From Dissophora ornata (lineage: Eukaryota; Mortierellomycota; Mortierellomycetes; Mortierellales; Mortierellaceae): DNA of 64,000 nt. Both the position numbers and the translations under genes were made by a program. Under the pieces are notes generated by a model. The model was not told the origin of the DNA. It did no database searches and saw only the letters and a program-made list of their open reading frames with translations. This document shows, one piece after another, positions 1-11,847 of this stretch. The stretch's first letter is position 1; each line of letters begins with the position of its first letter. The DNA lies in assembly GCA_025201705.1 (NCBI GenBank), contig MU616583.1, positions 35,361-99,360 of the forward strand, read 5' to 3'.

Positions 1-1
1 G

Positions 2-2320
2 CATACCAGTCGCGATGGGCAGCGCGGTGATTTCGAGCATGGTAGACATCAGGAGGTACGGAGGTATCAAACACACCCCATACCTGCTCACTCGGTGGCG
101 CCGAAGAGCCCCGTCCATTCTAGTCCTAGTACTCCTTATGACATCCATCACTACCCCAGCACGTCCAGTCCATACCCAATCCATCACGACAGCCCGGTCT
201 ACGTCCATACAACATCTGCCAACATCCGCGATCTACGCCGCCCTTTGGAAGCGAATGAGAGACGGGACTCGGGGCTCGGACGCCGCGATGTAGACGCCCG
301 AGATGCCGGCTACTCTCCCCATAACCGCTCGTACGGTCCTCCGAGTCGCGACCACTTGTCACGCAACACATCCCGTGAACATGGCTCCCCCTACTCCACG
401 CCGCCAACGGCATCTTCGTCGTCCGTGCAACGCTCTGCATCGCTGCATGCGGACCATTACCAGGACGACTGTCACCCGTACGACGCGGACCTGCGGCGAT
501 CAAGGACGGAACGCTCCAAGAGTGATTTTGCGCTCCATCAGCAAAACTATGGACCTTATTTAGACGCATCGCCCCTCTTGGCTTCAGCGCCTTTGTTTCA
601 AACGAGGAAGGCGTCCTTGCCTAGTCCGAGCTATGACCACCACCAAAACCACAATCTCCCTCACGGCCAACCCGCACCGCACCCCTCGCAGCAGCATGGC
701 CCGCCCTCTTACTTTCATGACAATGCCTCCCCTACCGCCGATCACGGCAGATCTCCATACCCAACAAACCAAGACCCAAGACGATCGATTCAAGGTGACA
801 CGAGGCGATCAAGCCAGGGCATCCTCTTGCCGCCACCTGAGGTAAATCCGTTTGAAAGCTATCACAATGGTCTTCTGTCAAACGACCAACACATGTTTTT
901 GTATGCTAACATTACTATCCGGTCTTGACCATAGTCGTTGTATTCTTCTGCCGAGACTCGAAAGCCAGCTCGGATCTACGGGCTTGATGCCGCAGATGTC
1001 CCTGCCAGACCACCACTCGCTCCCTCTGCCTCGTATGGCGCAAAGCCTCTGCAGGATATTCCTGATGAGTCCGAGACCGAATACTCGCGAAGAACATCCA
1101 TGCAGCACTCAGATTCAGGATACCATCAATCCCGGGAACCAACCCCACGCTACAACCACTATTCTTATGAACACCGCCCATCGACATCCTCTCATGCAGA
1201 CCCCGATGGTGGCCATCCCCGTTACCAAGGAAGTGCTGCAGACCGTCCACAGTACAGCTATCGCCCACAGTCGCCTTATTCGCAACCTCGCCCTGAGCCT
1301 CGTCCTTACTCGCCCGGGAACGATATCCAGCCACCCAGTTGGTATCACCAGTACGCTCACGCTGTCCCTTACAAACCCACTCAACCTCCCCGTTCGTCAT
1401 TCTCTCATGGAGACCCTCATGCCTACGCGTCGTCCTCCAGGAGAGGGTCAGAGTATGGATCTATGCGAAATGCGCAGCCTCAACAGCAACAGCAGGGACG
1501 CTCTTCGGACCAGTATCCAAGCAGATCGTCATCATTCTCTGCGGGGACTCCTGCCGCGGCGCATGGAGTCGACTATAGTCACCATGGTCAGTCAAGCAAG
1601 CCTGCAGTAGTATCGGCCAAGTCAAGATTGTCGACCAGTCATTCGGTCCATCCATTCGATATCCCAGCCGACCCGCCAACTTCGCCATCCTCTGCAAAGG
1701 CAGGAGGCAAGCGTGATCGGGGCCAAGACGATGATCCGTTTGTGGCAGAGGATGGCGTTAAAGCCAAACGCAAGCGAGCCAACATAGAACAACTCTCGAT
1801 CTTGAATGCAGCCTTTGAGCGCTCCTATTTCCCTTCAACCGAAGAACGATTGCGGTTGTCAAAGCAGACAAAGATGTGTCCTCGAACGGTCCAGATCTGG
1901 TTCCAGAACAAGCGACAAAGTGTAAAGGCGAGAACGGATGCCATGGATGCAGCCGTTGCTGCTGTTGGCAGTGGTCGTCGTCGCGGTTCCCAGGCGCTGT
2001 CTCAGGCTCAGGATCGAAGCCGAGAGCAGGCGGAGGAGAAACCATCCCGCAAACGATCTAACGAAGAGATGGATGGCGAGCACTCCCGTCAGCAACAACA
2101 ACCGTCTCAGCAGCTGCATCAACAACAGCAGCCACACCGACGATCGCCTCTTGGGCTGGGTGTCCAACGTCAAAGTGAAAAGCGACGCAGTTCGGGTCCG
2201 TTGACGCCCTCGGACGCGGTGATGGCCTCGCTTCATATCCAGTTCGATGCTCGCGATGTCGATTACTTTTCTCGGAAGCGCAGAGCTACCATTGCACACA
2301 TGGAGCAGCGCGATCACTGA
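2..2320 (+). CDS. Homeodomain transcription factor, 5' end outside the window
   Basis: Two exons, 2-841 and 935-2320, are joined by a 93-nt intron (GTAAAT donor, GCTAAC branch site, CATAG acceptor). The reading frame is open to the left edge, so the start codon lies outside; 741 residues are visible. The N-terminal 550 residues are low-complexity, rich in Ser, Pro, His and Tyr, as in fungal regulators. A homeodomain follows at about residues 556-615 (genomic 1758-1940); its recognition helix contains TVQIWFQNKR, the DNA-contacting core. A Gln-rich stretch and a basic tail follow. It should be a nuclear DNA-binding regulator, since WFxN(K/R)R is diagnostic of the fold. The target genes cannot be read from sequence. 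The intron is a multiple of three and in frame, so intron retention would add 31 residues without a stop codon. Confidence 0.88.
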
Positions 2321-2700
2321 AAGATCGACGACATACTTCTCCTTCCGCTCTTTCTCGTTTCTGTCATTCCTTTTGAACGATATATATGTTTTACTTTTAT
2401 TTCATGAATCTACGACAATTGCTCCCTTGTACCATAATCGGGTTTTATTTGAGAAATACGAAATAGCCCAAAAATAACATGACTTCATTCCTTTATCCCG
2501 AAACGAGGACAATGGGCGCGAAAATTCGCTGATTGGCCAATACACTGTAGACTGGTGTATCCTAGCTTTCTGATCCAAGATGCCGAAATGCAAAGCTGTA
2601 GCTCTGCGTCTGACCTTGTTTTGCTGAATTTCCATCCCTTGTCGCTCCTGTTTATTGTTTATTCTGTTTATTCATAATTATCGATCGTCAACAACACCCG
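2321..2700. other. Intergenic, 3' flank of the homeodomain gene
   Basis: AT-rich 3' flank without coding character. It holds small palindromes, for example ATTGGCCAAT near 2532-2541 and GCGAAAATTCGC near 2517-2528. No piggyBac-type terminal repeat could be recognised here. Confidence 0.5.
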
Positions 2701-3190
2701 CCGGGCTTCGCATATTCATTGACATCATCATCTACATGGGCGTGTTCAAACAGAACAGCGTCGACGAATACTAGTCAACCAATCCCAAAATATCCTCAAC
2801 ACTGTATTACCCATTATATGACCCTCTTTCGCTTCCAGCAACTGAAGCGTTACCTTCATGTATCCAACCCCAACGAGCCTGAGCAACATTGGTTCTCCAA
2901 GCTAGAGCCCCTGTCGTCCAAACTAGCTGCCGATTTTTCCCGTTATTTTGTCCCTTCCACCAACGTCTCTGTCGATGAGATGATCGTGAGAGAGGCTAGT
3001 TTTGCTCTGCTGGCAAGTGTTGTTGCAATAGTAATTAAAGTTAGTACGAGAGGAACACTTTATTCGTATAATTGGTATTTGGGCTTGCCTGTGCAGGCAA
3101 TGATCATCCGTTGGATTATGGCTGACGCCTCGGAGTCAGAATCCGTGCGAGAAACGCCACGATTGCCGCCTTTTCCGAATACTAAAGTTT
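2700..3190 (+). pseudogene. piggyBac-type transposase relic (DDE_Tnp_1_7)
   Basis: Two out-of-phase segments look like piggyBac transposase. The first (frame beginning 2721) reads DIIIYMGVFKQNSVDEY, then hits TAG at 2772-2774 where the family normally has Trp, and continues as STNPK. The second (frame of 2719) reads MTLFRFQQLKRYLHVSNP, then WFSKLEPLSSKL and finally SVDEMIV, the block that carries the first catalytic Asp of the family. Similarity ends just after that Asp; the rest of the catalytic core is missing. The relic therefore carries a nonsense codon, a frameshift near 2800-2820 and a 3' truncation. It cannot encode an active transposase. Recognition is by motif and order of motifs only. 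Confidence 0.75.
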
Positions 3191-3347
3191 AAAAAAACTG
3201 AGCGCGCGTGGGATGCGACCACAGTGGCTTGCATGGAACACAGAGGGGCAGCGAAGCAGTCAACGTTTTATTTCCAAAACGCGCATCACTGCATCCCTGC
3301 ATCTCATTCAAAGGACCCATTACAGACTGGGCACCACCATCACAGTA

Positions 3348-6300
3348 ATGGACAATTCAGACCATGTCTCGCAGGCCACCGAGGCGCTTGTCAGACTGCT
3401 GCTGGCGCAGGATGCACACTCGAGCGGAGACCTTATGGACGTGGACCAGGACGTGGACCAGGATGCGGCAGACGCTAGCCACGAGACGAGGATAAAGGCT
3501 ACCCAGGAATACTGCCTTCGGATTCTTGGAAGGTACTACATAGCCTCGTATGCAAGAAATGTCAGACATACAGTGCGGGGAAGAGGAAATGCTCAGGCAT
3601 TTTCGTCGATGGCGTCGAAAAGCGGATTCTCGACATAACATCTGTATCTCCCACTCGGGGTCAGTCGCATGGCTCCTTCACTAGTTTCGGACGATGTACA
3701 TATCTCGGATCTAATTAAGAAGAAGCGTGAGTGATGGATACTATCATTGACAGTTAACAATATACCGCCGTAGGGAGTGTCAAGGAAAAGTCAGTTGACA
3801 CTCAAATCATACATCAATCTTAATAGTCATGCGCGAAGATCCCTCAGCTGCAAAAGCCATTCGGTTCTCTCACCTCTATACCAAGCTGTCAGCCTGTGTA
3901 TGTATCCACTCTATGGCATACAGGGTCATTATGGCAATATGTGGAGGAGAAATGACAGAGTTCTGAGTCTTACTGGATCTTTTAATTGGACCTAGTCTGT
4001 GTTGACCAAGAAATGGTCCATCCTGTACTTTCTTCTTGCTGTCAGTGATCAAACAACCGCCGCAGCGCTGGACAGTCGCTCCAGCAACCAGCCACTCTCA
4101 TTTTTGGGACTTCATAATCTGGACACGACGCGGGCGCGGAAACGGACCAGCACGGAGCAGTCAGGCACGACAATGGCGGCACATTCACGGCATGGATATA
4201 CACATATACCCTCACAGCTCAGGACGACAGCCTACGCGGACTTGTTGAATGACCAGAACAAGTCTGGTCAGCCAGAGGTGGAAGAGTCCGCCTTACTTCG
4301 AGATTTGATCTTTGTCTTTCAGGGAATCGACGGCAAGATGATAAAGTTTGGTGCGGAATCAGGGACCTGCTCCATCGATCCGTCTGTAAGCAAGGAAACA
4401 ACATGTCCACTCACTCAGTAAGGCTGTGAAGGCTATGAACCACTTCTAATCGCGCTCAACTTGCTCCCTTGATTACAGGTCAATATCTCCAACTCTACTA
4501 GGAGTCTTGTTAGTCGACTTACAGAGCTGGGATGGCTATACAAAAATATCAACACATATGTCCAAACGACACTTAAAGATGGGGCAGCTGGACTTGTGGG
4601 CCAGGTAAACATCTTGATCTTACGAAACTATCACGAAGGAGCTCTTCAACCTGAGGACTTGCAACTGATGCACTGATGCGCACGTGATCTTGAATTGCCC
4701 CCTAGAGCTTTTGCTCAGCATTACAGCACGAACTTGTGGATTATTTCCGGCTCATAGCAGTGCTGGAGGCTCATATTGCAAAAGGCGCAGATGTAGACGG
4801 ATCAAAGGGACTATCTTTGAAGCGACTCCTCGTATGGACACAGGAATCACTACAACGACTGCGACTAATGTCTGTCTTGGTGGAGTGCTGTCATGGTAAG
4901 TCCATACATGCCTCCGCTGCAATGCATATGCGTATAATGCTAGTACTGCTGCATCCTTCAGATCAAGACTGAAAGTCAAGACTATATGTTATGTAACACA
5001 GATCTCCAAGGAGGCGCGCTCGTATCGATGGTCCATGACTACACTCAGCATGGGGACCCACTTATCCAGAAATTTATTCATCATATGCTTGAGAGGATCT
5101 CGTCGCCGTTTTATGTCATGATGCAACGATGGATCTACGAGGGCGAGTTGGAAGACCCTAGGACAGAGTTTTTTATAGCTTATGATCCCGATGTCGAGGA
5201 GGAGGATATGTGGCAGCGAAAATATTTCATTCGCGAAGAGATGCTACCTGCCTTCATCGGTATGCCTCTGGCAAAGAAGGTAAAAAAAAAAAGGAGACGA
5301 TGCCTACGAGAATAGCCATTCCAAAGAGCTGTCAGAAGCCGCTTTGTCACGCATCGTTTGATAGTCTGATTGCTCTTTTTTTTCTTTTTTTTTTTTTTTT
5401 TTNNNNNNNNNNTTTTTTTGTGTACACTATGTTCTTGCGTGGATTAAATTCCAAATAGATCCTTTCCATTGGCAAATCACTCAATTTCCTGCGGCACAAA
5501 TGCGACGATGCGGACGGGCTCTTACAAAGCCACGGTGTGGGAAAGTGTAAGTTGTCGTCCCGTTCCATTGCCGACTTTAAATATTTATTGCTATGCGCTT
5601 GGTGTTGTTTTGCAATTTCGTTGGCTATGAGTCCAGCGTCTCCAAAGCGTGCGACCGGGCTCGCAGTTTTCTACCCCCGCCTCCGTCTGTTTACTTTAAG
5701 ACGCTAACAATAATATTTTTAATAGGTTTAAAATATGGTGATATTGCCGAATTGGAGGGATCAATTGACGCCGCCTATGTTGGTACCAGTCGGCGCCTAC
5801 TTCACTTGCTGGTAACCAAGTTTAAACTGGTAGATCATCTCACGGCTATCAAGAGATATATCCTGCTCGGCCAGGGCGACTTTATTCAACATCTCATGGA
5901 ATCACTAGGGTGAGAAAACGAATCCATTGTTGCGCGTCATTCATGCGACAATGATACGGATGAGAGGCACCCCTAGTTTTCCGAGACTAATCTACTATGC
6001 CATTTTTTTTCACGCCCTTCTTTTCTCTCCATTAGGTCGAATCTCTCGCAGCCGGCAAACACATTGTTTCGGCATAATCTCACTGGAACCTTGGAGACTG
6101 CCATCAGGAGCTCGAATGCACAGTACGACGACCCCGATGTTCTGCGACGTCTAGACGTCCGCTTGCTGGAAATTTCGACGGGAGACAGTGGTTGGGACGT
6201 GTTCTCGCTCGATTACCATGTCGACTCGCCCATCAACACGATCCTTACACCAGTAGCCATGCACCAGTACCTGAAGATGTTCAACTTCTTATGGCGACTT

Positions 6301-7285
6301 AAAAGGGTCGAGTATGCGCTTTCGTCTGCGTGGAGACGCCAGACGACCAGTGCAAGAGCGATCCGACCCATCCTCGGTAATACCGCATTCTTTATTTGCT
6401 ATTCTGGTTTATGAACTCGGGATATTTGTGAAGCTGCCATATTTGCTCTTTCCGCAATCAGATGTGGCAAAAATCTTCGAGATAGTGCAAAGTGGGCGGA
6501 GATGATTTTTTATTACCGTCCCTACTCAACTTGGGCACAAAGGCTGAACAGTGGGAGGAAAACGAAAGTACTAATGTTGGTATACATTCCCGCGTTACTG
6601 CTTTTGTTTGTTCGTCTGTATCTGTCCATGGCCCTGGTGATAATCTATAGAACTCGTGCCAGAATTGCACCACTGCCGAATCGTCTGTAGTGAGATGATC
6701 CATTTTGTCTACCAGCTCCAGTATTACATCCTGTTCGAGGTCCTCGAATGCTCTTGGGATGAACTTTTGAAGGCTATCGAAAACAACACCACAGATCTCG
6801 ACTCTTTGATCGAGGCCCACACTAAGTACCTACGTGATGTCACTTCAAAGGGCCTCTTGGCAGCCTCGCACGACGCGAACATGATGCCGCGGTTGCTGGA
6901 ACTCCTAGCGACAATCCTTGATTATAAGGTTGCTCAGGACAACCTTTACAACTATGCGTTGGCCGAAATTGAACGACGAGAGCGACTTGCTCAGACTGCG
7001 GACCGGAGGACGCGTCATGGACAATGGGGTCTCACAGATCAGGACGAGACCCTGGACAAAATCCCGGACGAGCAGTTTGAGGAGTTGGTTCCGGGTTTGC
7101 TGAGAACTTTGAACGGGTTCTCAATGCAGTTTAAACGCGAGCTCTCGGATCTTTTGATTACACTCTCGGCTGACGGAGACTCGGACCTGAGGTTCCTGAG
7201 CTTCCGCTTGGACTTTAATGAGTTCTACATGGGATCCCTGAAAGCCTCCACCGCTGGCGGCAAGAAACCAGCGGCACCTCGATAG
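3348..7285 (+). CDS. GCP3: Gamma-tubulin complex component 3 (Spc98/GCP3)
   Basis: Eleven exons: 3348-3532, 3665-3726, 3827-3897, 3996-4385, 4479-4604, 4706-4895, 5002-5279, 5459-5546, 5726-5909, 6036-6376 and 6651-7285. All phases agree and give 849 aa. GCP3 joins GCP2 and gamma-tubulin in the small complex that nucleates microtubules at spindle pole bodies. Typical blocks appear in family order: RILGS near the N-terminus, TKKWSILYFLL, RDLIFVFQGIDGK, the GRIP1 region with LTELGWLY, YRWIYEGELED-like text, IGKSLNFLR, LLLGQGDFI-type text, RRLDVRLLE, and in GRIP2 QYYILFEVLECSWDEL and LRFLSFRLDFNEFY near the C-terminus. The length matches the family. The start chosen is the first ATG that opens an exon reading into the conserved N-terminus. 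The intron at 5280-5458 contains the assembly gap; coding sequence is unaffected. Confidence 0.93.
5403..5412. other. Assembly gap (10 N) in a poly-T tract
   Basis: Ten Ns lie inside a long T run within GCP3 intron 7. The run length is unknown, so the true intron size may differ from the 179 nt counted here. Confidence 0.99.
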
Positions 7286-7956
7286 AGGAAGGCGTGAAGA
7301 CACTATCCTTCGGCAATTCTCACGGGGTTGCTGATGGTGAAGGAGCGTAGTAAAAAACCCCCCAGAGGATTGAGGAGCCATGATTAGCGTACTTCAGCGT
7401 TGTACCATAATACAATTTTAATATTCTAAAATATATTGCCTGCACCTTTGCTGCATGCCCCTTCTCTTGGCGTTGATTGTATGTGCAACAACTCATCCAC
7501 TGGAACTCAGTTTAATCCTATTCAACTATTTGTCTACTCAATTGTAGAAAGGTTAGAATGGTGTGCGACCATTAGGATACAGGAGAGCAGGTCTCCTAGG
7601 GGAGGCGTTTGTCTACGCACAACTACATCGCGCCCTGCCCAGACTACAAGTGTGCTGAGTAGCGAATTCACAACCCGCGACCTGCGAGCGAGGGGTTTTT
7701 TTAGGCTCCGTAGACTATTAGTAGTATAGGCCGAGAGTGATACTCCTACGGCCAACTCGCAGCTTTCTAGGGGCATGCTTATAAAAATTTGCATCGCGAC
7801 TCTTTTGTTCTCATTCCCCTTTTCCCCCAGTCTCCACTCATCTTTTTTTTTTTTTGCTCATTACGTCATTTCAAGAATGCATTAAAGCTGTGAACACGTT
7901 TTCTCTCGGCTCTGGCCCAAGGCGTTGCCACCTCAAGAATTGTGAGGTCGCCCTCT
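7286..7956. other. Intergenic, GCP3 3' flank and promoter of the CoA-transferase gene
   Basis: No coding sequence is recognised. A CT/T-rich block at 7801-7860 precedes the next start codon, as is common in fungal promoters. Confidence 0.5.
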
Positions 7957-9817
7957 ATGCTACACTCTCTGGCAACTTTCCCTGCACACGCGTCACAAGG
8001 CGCGTTTCGATGGTCTCAGTCTATGCCAGCCGTCACGCGTACCTTTTCTGTCTACGCGCAGACAATGGACCTGACACGCGAAACAGGGTTTACGATCGAA
8101 TCCTTGCTCTCTAAGGGTAAGTATGACGAAAGAAAGCCAACCGGTAACAACGACATAGAGCCAGGTCCCTTGCACGGTATTCGTGTCCTTGACTTGACAC
8201 GCATCCTCGGTAAGTCGCATGCAAAACTGGACTATTGAACGACATACTAGACTATCGTTATTTTTTTTCAGGGGTCACCGAGGATTATTCACATGGCGTA
8301 TGCGTTCTCTTTGATGGCCATAGCTGGACCCTATAGCACACAGTTACTTGGAGACCTAGGGTAAGTCTACGGAGAAGACCGAGAGAATGAAAACTCGAGG
8401 CACATCATACAGTTGAGTTACCCACACCGCCTTCTCACACTTATGCCACCTGGTCACGAACTTGATAAACTAAAAACAAATGATAGAGCTGAGGTTATCA
8501 AGGTCGAGAACCCCAACGGCGGAGACGACACCCGCGCCTGAGGCCCTCCATTTGCCGCGAATCTAGATGGATCTGAGATGGAGAGCGCCTACTTTCTGAG
8601 CGTCAACAGGAACAAAAAATCAATCACGGTCAACATCCGTTCGGAGGCTGGCAAGCGATTAATTCATGAACTGGTCCAAAAGGTCGATGTCTTTGTAGAG
8701 AACTATGTGCCTGGAAAGTTAGCAGAGATGGGACTTGGGTACGAGCAACTGAGTGCATTGAACCCTAGGTTGGTCTATGCCTCCATCACAGGTAAATATA
8801 TAACGTGCTCGTGTGTTCCACAGGTAATATAGGCAGTTATGCTACCTCTTTGCGTTTCTTTTGACACTCCTCGCCTTTCTACGCGATGCTCGCCTTTTTC
8901 CTTTTTCGTAAAGGATACGGACAGACAGGGCCATACGCATCAAGACCTGGCTACGATGTGATGATTGAAGCCGAGGCTGGGCTGATGTACATCACTGGCG
9001 AAGAACATGGTCCTCCTGTCAAGGTCGGAGTCGCCGTTACAGGTAAACGCTCAGTCACTTCATCTCTCCTTTGAAGAGTATACCGCCCTGAAGATCCATC
9101 ATGCCATGATCTGACTTTCTCTTCTCTGTTAGACCTCACGACGGAACTGTACGCCCATTCCGCAATCCTGGCCACTCTGTTTGCCCGAAACCGGACTGGT
9201 CGCGTCAGCATGTCGACTGCTCCCTCCTCGAATCTCAAGTTGCAACCCTAGCCAACATCGGATCCTCATACCTTATCGCCGGCAAGGAAGCCTCGCGTAT
9301 GGGGACAGCCCACCCTTCCATCGTCCCTTATCAAGTTCTCCAGACACGCGATTCGCATATCATGATCGGTGCCGGTAACGACGGGCAGTTTCGCACATTG
9401 TGCAAGGTCTTGCGGCTAGACTCGTTAGCGGACAATCCGCTCTACAAGACAAACCGTGACCGTGTCGCCAACCGCCAGGACCTAATCCAGATCATGACCA
9501 ACCGTCTGAAATCCGAAAACAACCAGTTCTGGCTCCGAGCTCTGGAAGGAAAGGGAGTACCGTTTGCACCGATTAATAACATTGGACAGACGTTTGGACA
9601 TCCACAGGTGTTGGCAAGAAGCATGGTACAGGAGATTAGGCATCCAAAAGCGGGCAAGATTAAGGTGGCCGGAACACCCGTCAAGTGCTCACATACTAAA
9701 CCTAGCATTAGAACGCCACCACCCCTGTTGGGAGAACATACTGACGAGGTGCTGAAGAGCATTCTGGGATATGATTCCAGTAGGATCCAGAATTTGAATG
9801 AGACCAAGGCCATTTAG
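7957..9817 (+). pseudogene. Class III (CaiB/BaiF) CoA-transferase, SUGCT-like, disrupted
   Basis: Exons traced: 7957-8209, 8324-8360, 8487-8791, 8914-9043, 9133-9817. The protein would resemble SUGCT, the mitochondrial succinyl-CoA:glutarate/hydroxymethylglutarate CoA-transferase. Its first 36 residues lack acidic residues and contain Arg and Ser, consistent with a mitochondrial presequence. Conserved text includes [58 protein letters not shown] (with the family's catalytic Asp), TAHPSIVPYQ and PPPLLGEHT. Two lesions break it. TGA at 8539-8541 stands where GDDTRAWGPPF needs Trp. One base is missing near 9204, so RTGRGQHVDC is split between frames. Both sides of each lesion remain clearly coding, so decay looks recent. 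Sequencing error, or re-initiation at the ATG at 8578, cannot be excluded. Confidence 0.82.
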
Positions 9818-9870
9818 ACAGAGCGCAGTAACCAGGAGTCGTTCAAACATAGACCAACATATCTATATCG

Positions 9871-10063
9871 TAACTGAGAAACTGGGCCTATACAGGGTGT
9901 CCGCTATCGTGACTTTAATCAGAACTCACTCCGCGCCTTTGCGGTATGAGAGTGCCCATCGGCAGTGTTCACCTCGATGGGAGGTTTCAACTGGGTTTTG
10001 TGGTCTCAATATCCTAGCCAGTCCCACAGATGACACGCGTGGGTGCAGGGTCAGACCAACGTG
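9871..10063 (-). pseudogene. Relic of an LPMO-like gene
   Basis: On the minus strand the text HVGL (the mature N-terminus of the intact copies) is followed, after an apparent deletion of roughly 150 nt, by TSHRGEHCRWALSY. This corresponds to SHGGGHCQWALSY in the intact genes. A frameshift then leads to VLIKVTIADTL and FSVTI, matching VVIKTLIRDCL and YSVNV. Several differences from the intact copies are C-to-T or G-to-A transitions (GGCCAGGACATC against GGCTAGGATATT). No start, signal peptide or 3' half is left. Confidence 0.72.
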
Positions 10064-11012
10064 CCAGTCGAGCAACTTCTCCGAGCAGAAAATTCGTTCA
10101 GTTCGCGCTCCTCTCGGGCCCTTGTGTAAGCGTATGCACCACCGTTCCATAACTGCATTACCACTGCAGTGATATTTCTTTCGGCTTTGTTCCAATTCAC
10201 CTCCATTCGCAGCTCGCAGTCGATGTTCTTGCTGTCGTTGCAGTCGACATTTTGTACTCAACATTTGTTACTACGCTTTTGTCCTGCTATCCCTCTCTCT
10301 CTTTCTGCCCGTCTTTCCCGCATGCGGTGCCTCTCTTGCCCAGCCTTTGCTTGTTTTTCTTCCAACAGCAAGCTGTTTTGATTGATTGAAGGTAGACAAA
10401 GAAATAAAGAACCAACAAGTCCTTTTCACAAGGCTAAACGTATGTGTCAATGGTCCTCAGGAAAGCACCCAGGCCATCTCGGCAAGTTGGCGCAGAGACC
10501 CGAGAAGGCGAGCAGAATTTTTTTACAGCTCAGGTCGCCATGAATAATTATCTAAAAGCCAACTATCTATATCTTCAGCAAGAATGCCTCTCAGGTGACG
10601 GATGCTCGACTTTCTCGATGAGTGAAAGAAAGATTGGTGGCGTGGATAGGTTGGCCCCGATTGGACAACTGAGTGGGCTACGGAGAAACTGACCCAGGTC
10701 AATTTATATTTGACCCAGACAAAAGAGTTTATGTCGCCCTGCCTCGGGAAATGAAAATTGCGCATTTCCTTATTTCGCGCGGCAATTTTTCGTTCAGGGT
10801 AAGTCGAATCCCAGGCTTATTCTCTTTCACATCCTCGCTATTGTATATAATACTCAACAACGTTCAGGACTCTTGGATATACAAATGGGTGATAATGCTG
10901 ACCAGCAGCAAACCATATTGTGTTTATTTATACGAGTGTTTTTTTTTCGGACGCCTTTAAGACAGAAAGCGCTTTCCTAAATCAAAGGGCGACTGATATT
11001 TCGATTATATCT
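10064..11012. other. Intergenic between the LPMO relic and the first intact LPMO-like gene
   Basis: No gene recognised. Small inverted repeats are visible: GGTCAA/TTGACC arms around 10697-10713, and AAAATTGC/GCAATTTT around 10754-10789. Confidence 0.4.
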
Positions 11013-11699
11013 TTAATTCTTGGGGACGGCGACGGTGATAGCCTTGCGCATAGAAAACTGCGCGCTGCCGTCATTGTCGCTTGCATTAGGGAACTCGCCA
11101 ATGTAGAAGCTATCCTTGCCATAGTTGGCAATCAGGGGCGAATCACCAGTCAACTTGCCACCGTCCGTACCCTTGATCTCAATATCGGCGCAGTTTGAGT
11201 ACAGCTCGCGGTTACCGACAGCATTGTTCCACAACCACATGAACGTGGCCTTGCCCGAGGGAGCGTTATTGGGGATCTGGACATTGACAGAGTAATCACC
11301 TCCGCTGGGGATGTTCTTCAAGCAGTCGCGGATAAGGGTTTTGATGACAACCCAGTTCTTGCCACCGTCATAAGAGAGTGCCCATTGGCAGTGTCCGCCT
11401 CCGTGAGATGCTCCGACCGAGTACGAGGTTTTGATGGTCTGGCCGGCTGTGTAAACGGGACGATTGGCCTGGGGCACGGTGTGCTTGCAGATAGGCTGGC
11501 TAATGGTGTCAAAGGTACCAATGGGCGAGTTGATATCGTAGTCAATGGCCTGACCACTGGGTGGGGCTGGGCAGCCCTTGAAAGCGCCGTAGCGAGGGCA
11601 AGGGGACTGAAGACCAACGTGGGCCTCAGTGCTGGGGACGACGGAGAGGACAGTCAAGCAGGCAACGACCGCAGCGAGGATGGAAGGTTTGAGCATCAT
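11013..11699 (-). CDS. Secreted LPMO-like copper protein, copy 1
   Basis: Intronless, 228 aa from the first ATG of an ATG-ATG pair (11699 or 11696). A hydrophobic signal peptide ends at ...STEA before His27, so the mature protein would begin with His, the copper-brace residue of lytic polysaccharide monooxygenases. The second copper His is expected in GASHGGGHCQWALSY, and the motif MWLWNNAVGNRELYSNCAD near the C-terminus resembles the corresponding block of AA11 enzymes, with a Tyr suited to the axial position. Conserved cysteines suggest disulfides. The likely role is oxidative cleavage of an extracellular polysaccharide, perhaps chitin, but the CAZy family is not assignable by eye and other copper-binding LPMO-like functions are possible. 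The nearest TATA element is at 11835-11847. An in-frame upstream Met (11810) would bury the signal peptide, so it was not chosen. Confidence 0.82.
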   Translation of the reverse strand: MMLKPSILAAVVACLTVLSVVPSTEAHVGLQSPCPRYGAFKGCPAPPSGQAIDYDINSPIGTFDTISQPICKHTVPQANRPVYTAGQTIKTSYSVGASHGGGHCQWALSYDGGKNWVVIKTLIRDCLKNIPSGGDYSVNVQIPNNAPSGKATFMWLWNNAVGNRELYSNCADIEIKGTDGGKLTGDSPLIANYGKDSFYIGEFPNASDNDGSAQFSMRKAITVAVPKN

Positions 11700-11834
11700 A
11701 TTGGTAAAAATGCAGGTGTGTTTCGTTAGGGAGAAGGAGGGGAGGGGCGATGTATTGATGATAACCGTCGGGTGGTGGGAGTGGATTAATGTTGTCGAGG
11801 ATAATGGCATGCAAGGAAGGAGGGGGTGGCGAGA

Positions 11835-11847
11835 GGTTTTATATAGC
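11835..11847 (-). promoter_or_regulatory. TATA box of LPMO-like copy 1
   Basis: The minus strand reads GCTATATAAAACC about 140 nt upstream of the start codon. Confidence 0.55.

Noticed and set aside
8539..8541. TGA as selenocysteine or programmed readthrough
   Set aside because: The family has Trp here, and a second lesion lies downstream. A plain nonsense change fits better.
10169..10381. Small plus-strand hydrophobic frame after the LPMO relic
   Set aside because: CT-rich low-complexity DNA, no family features, no sign of expression signals.
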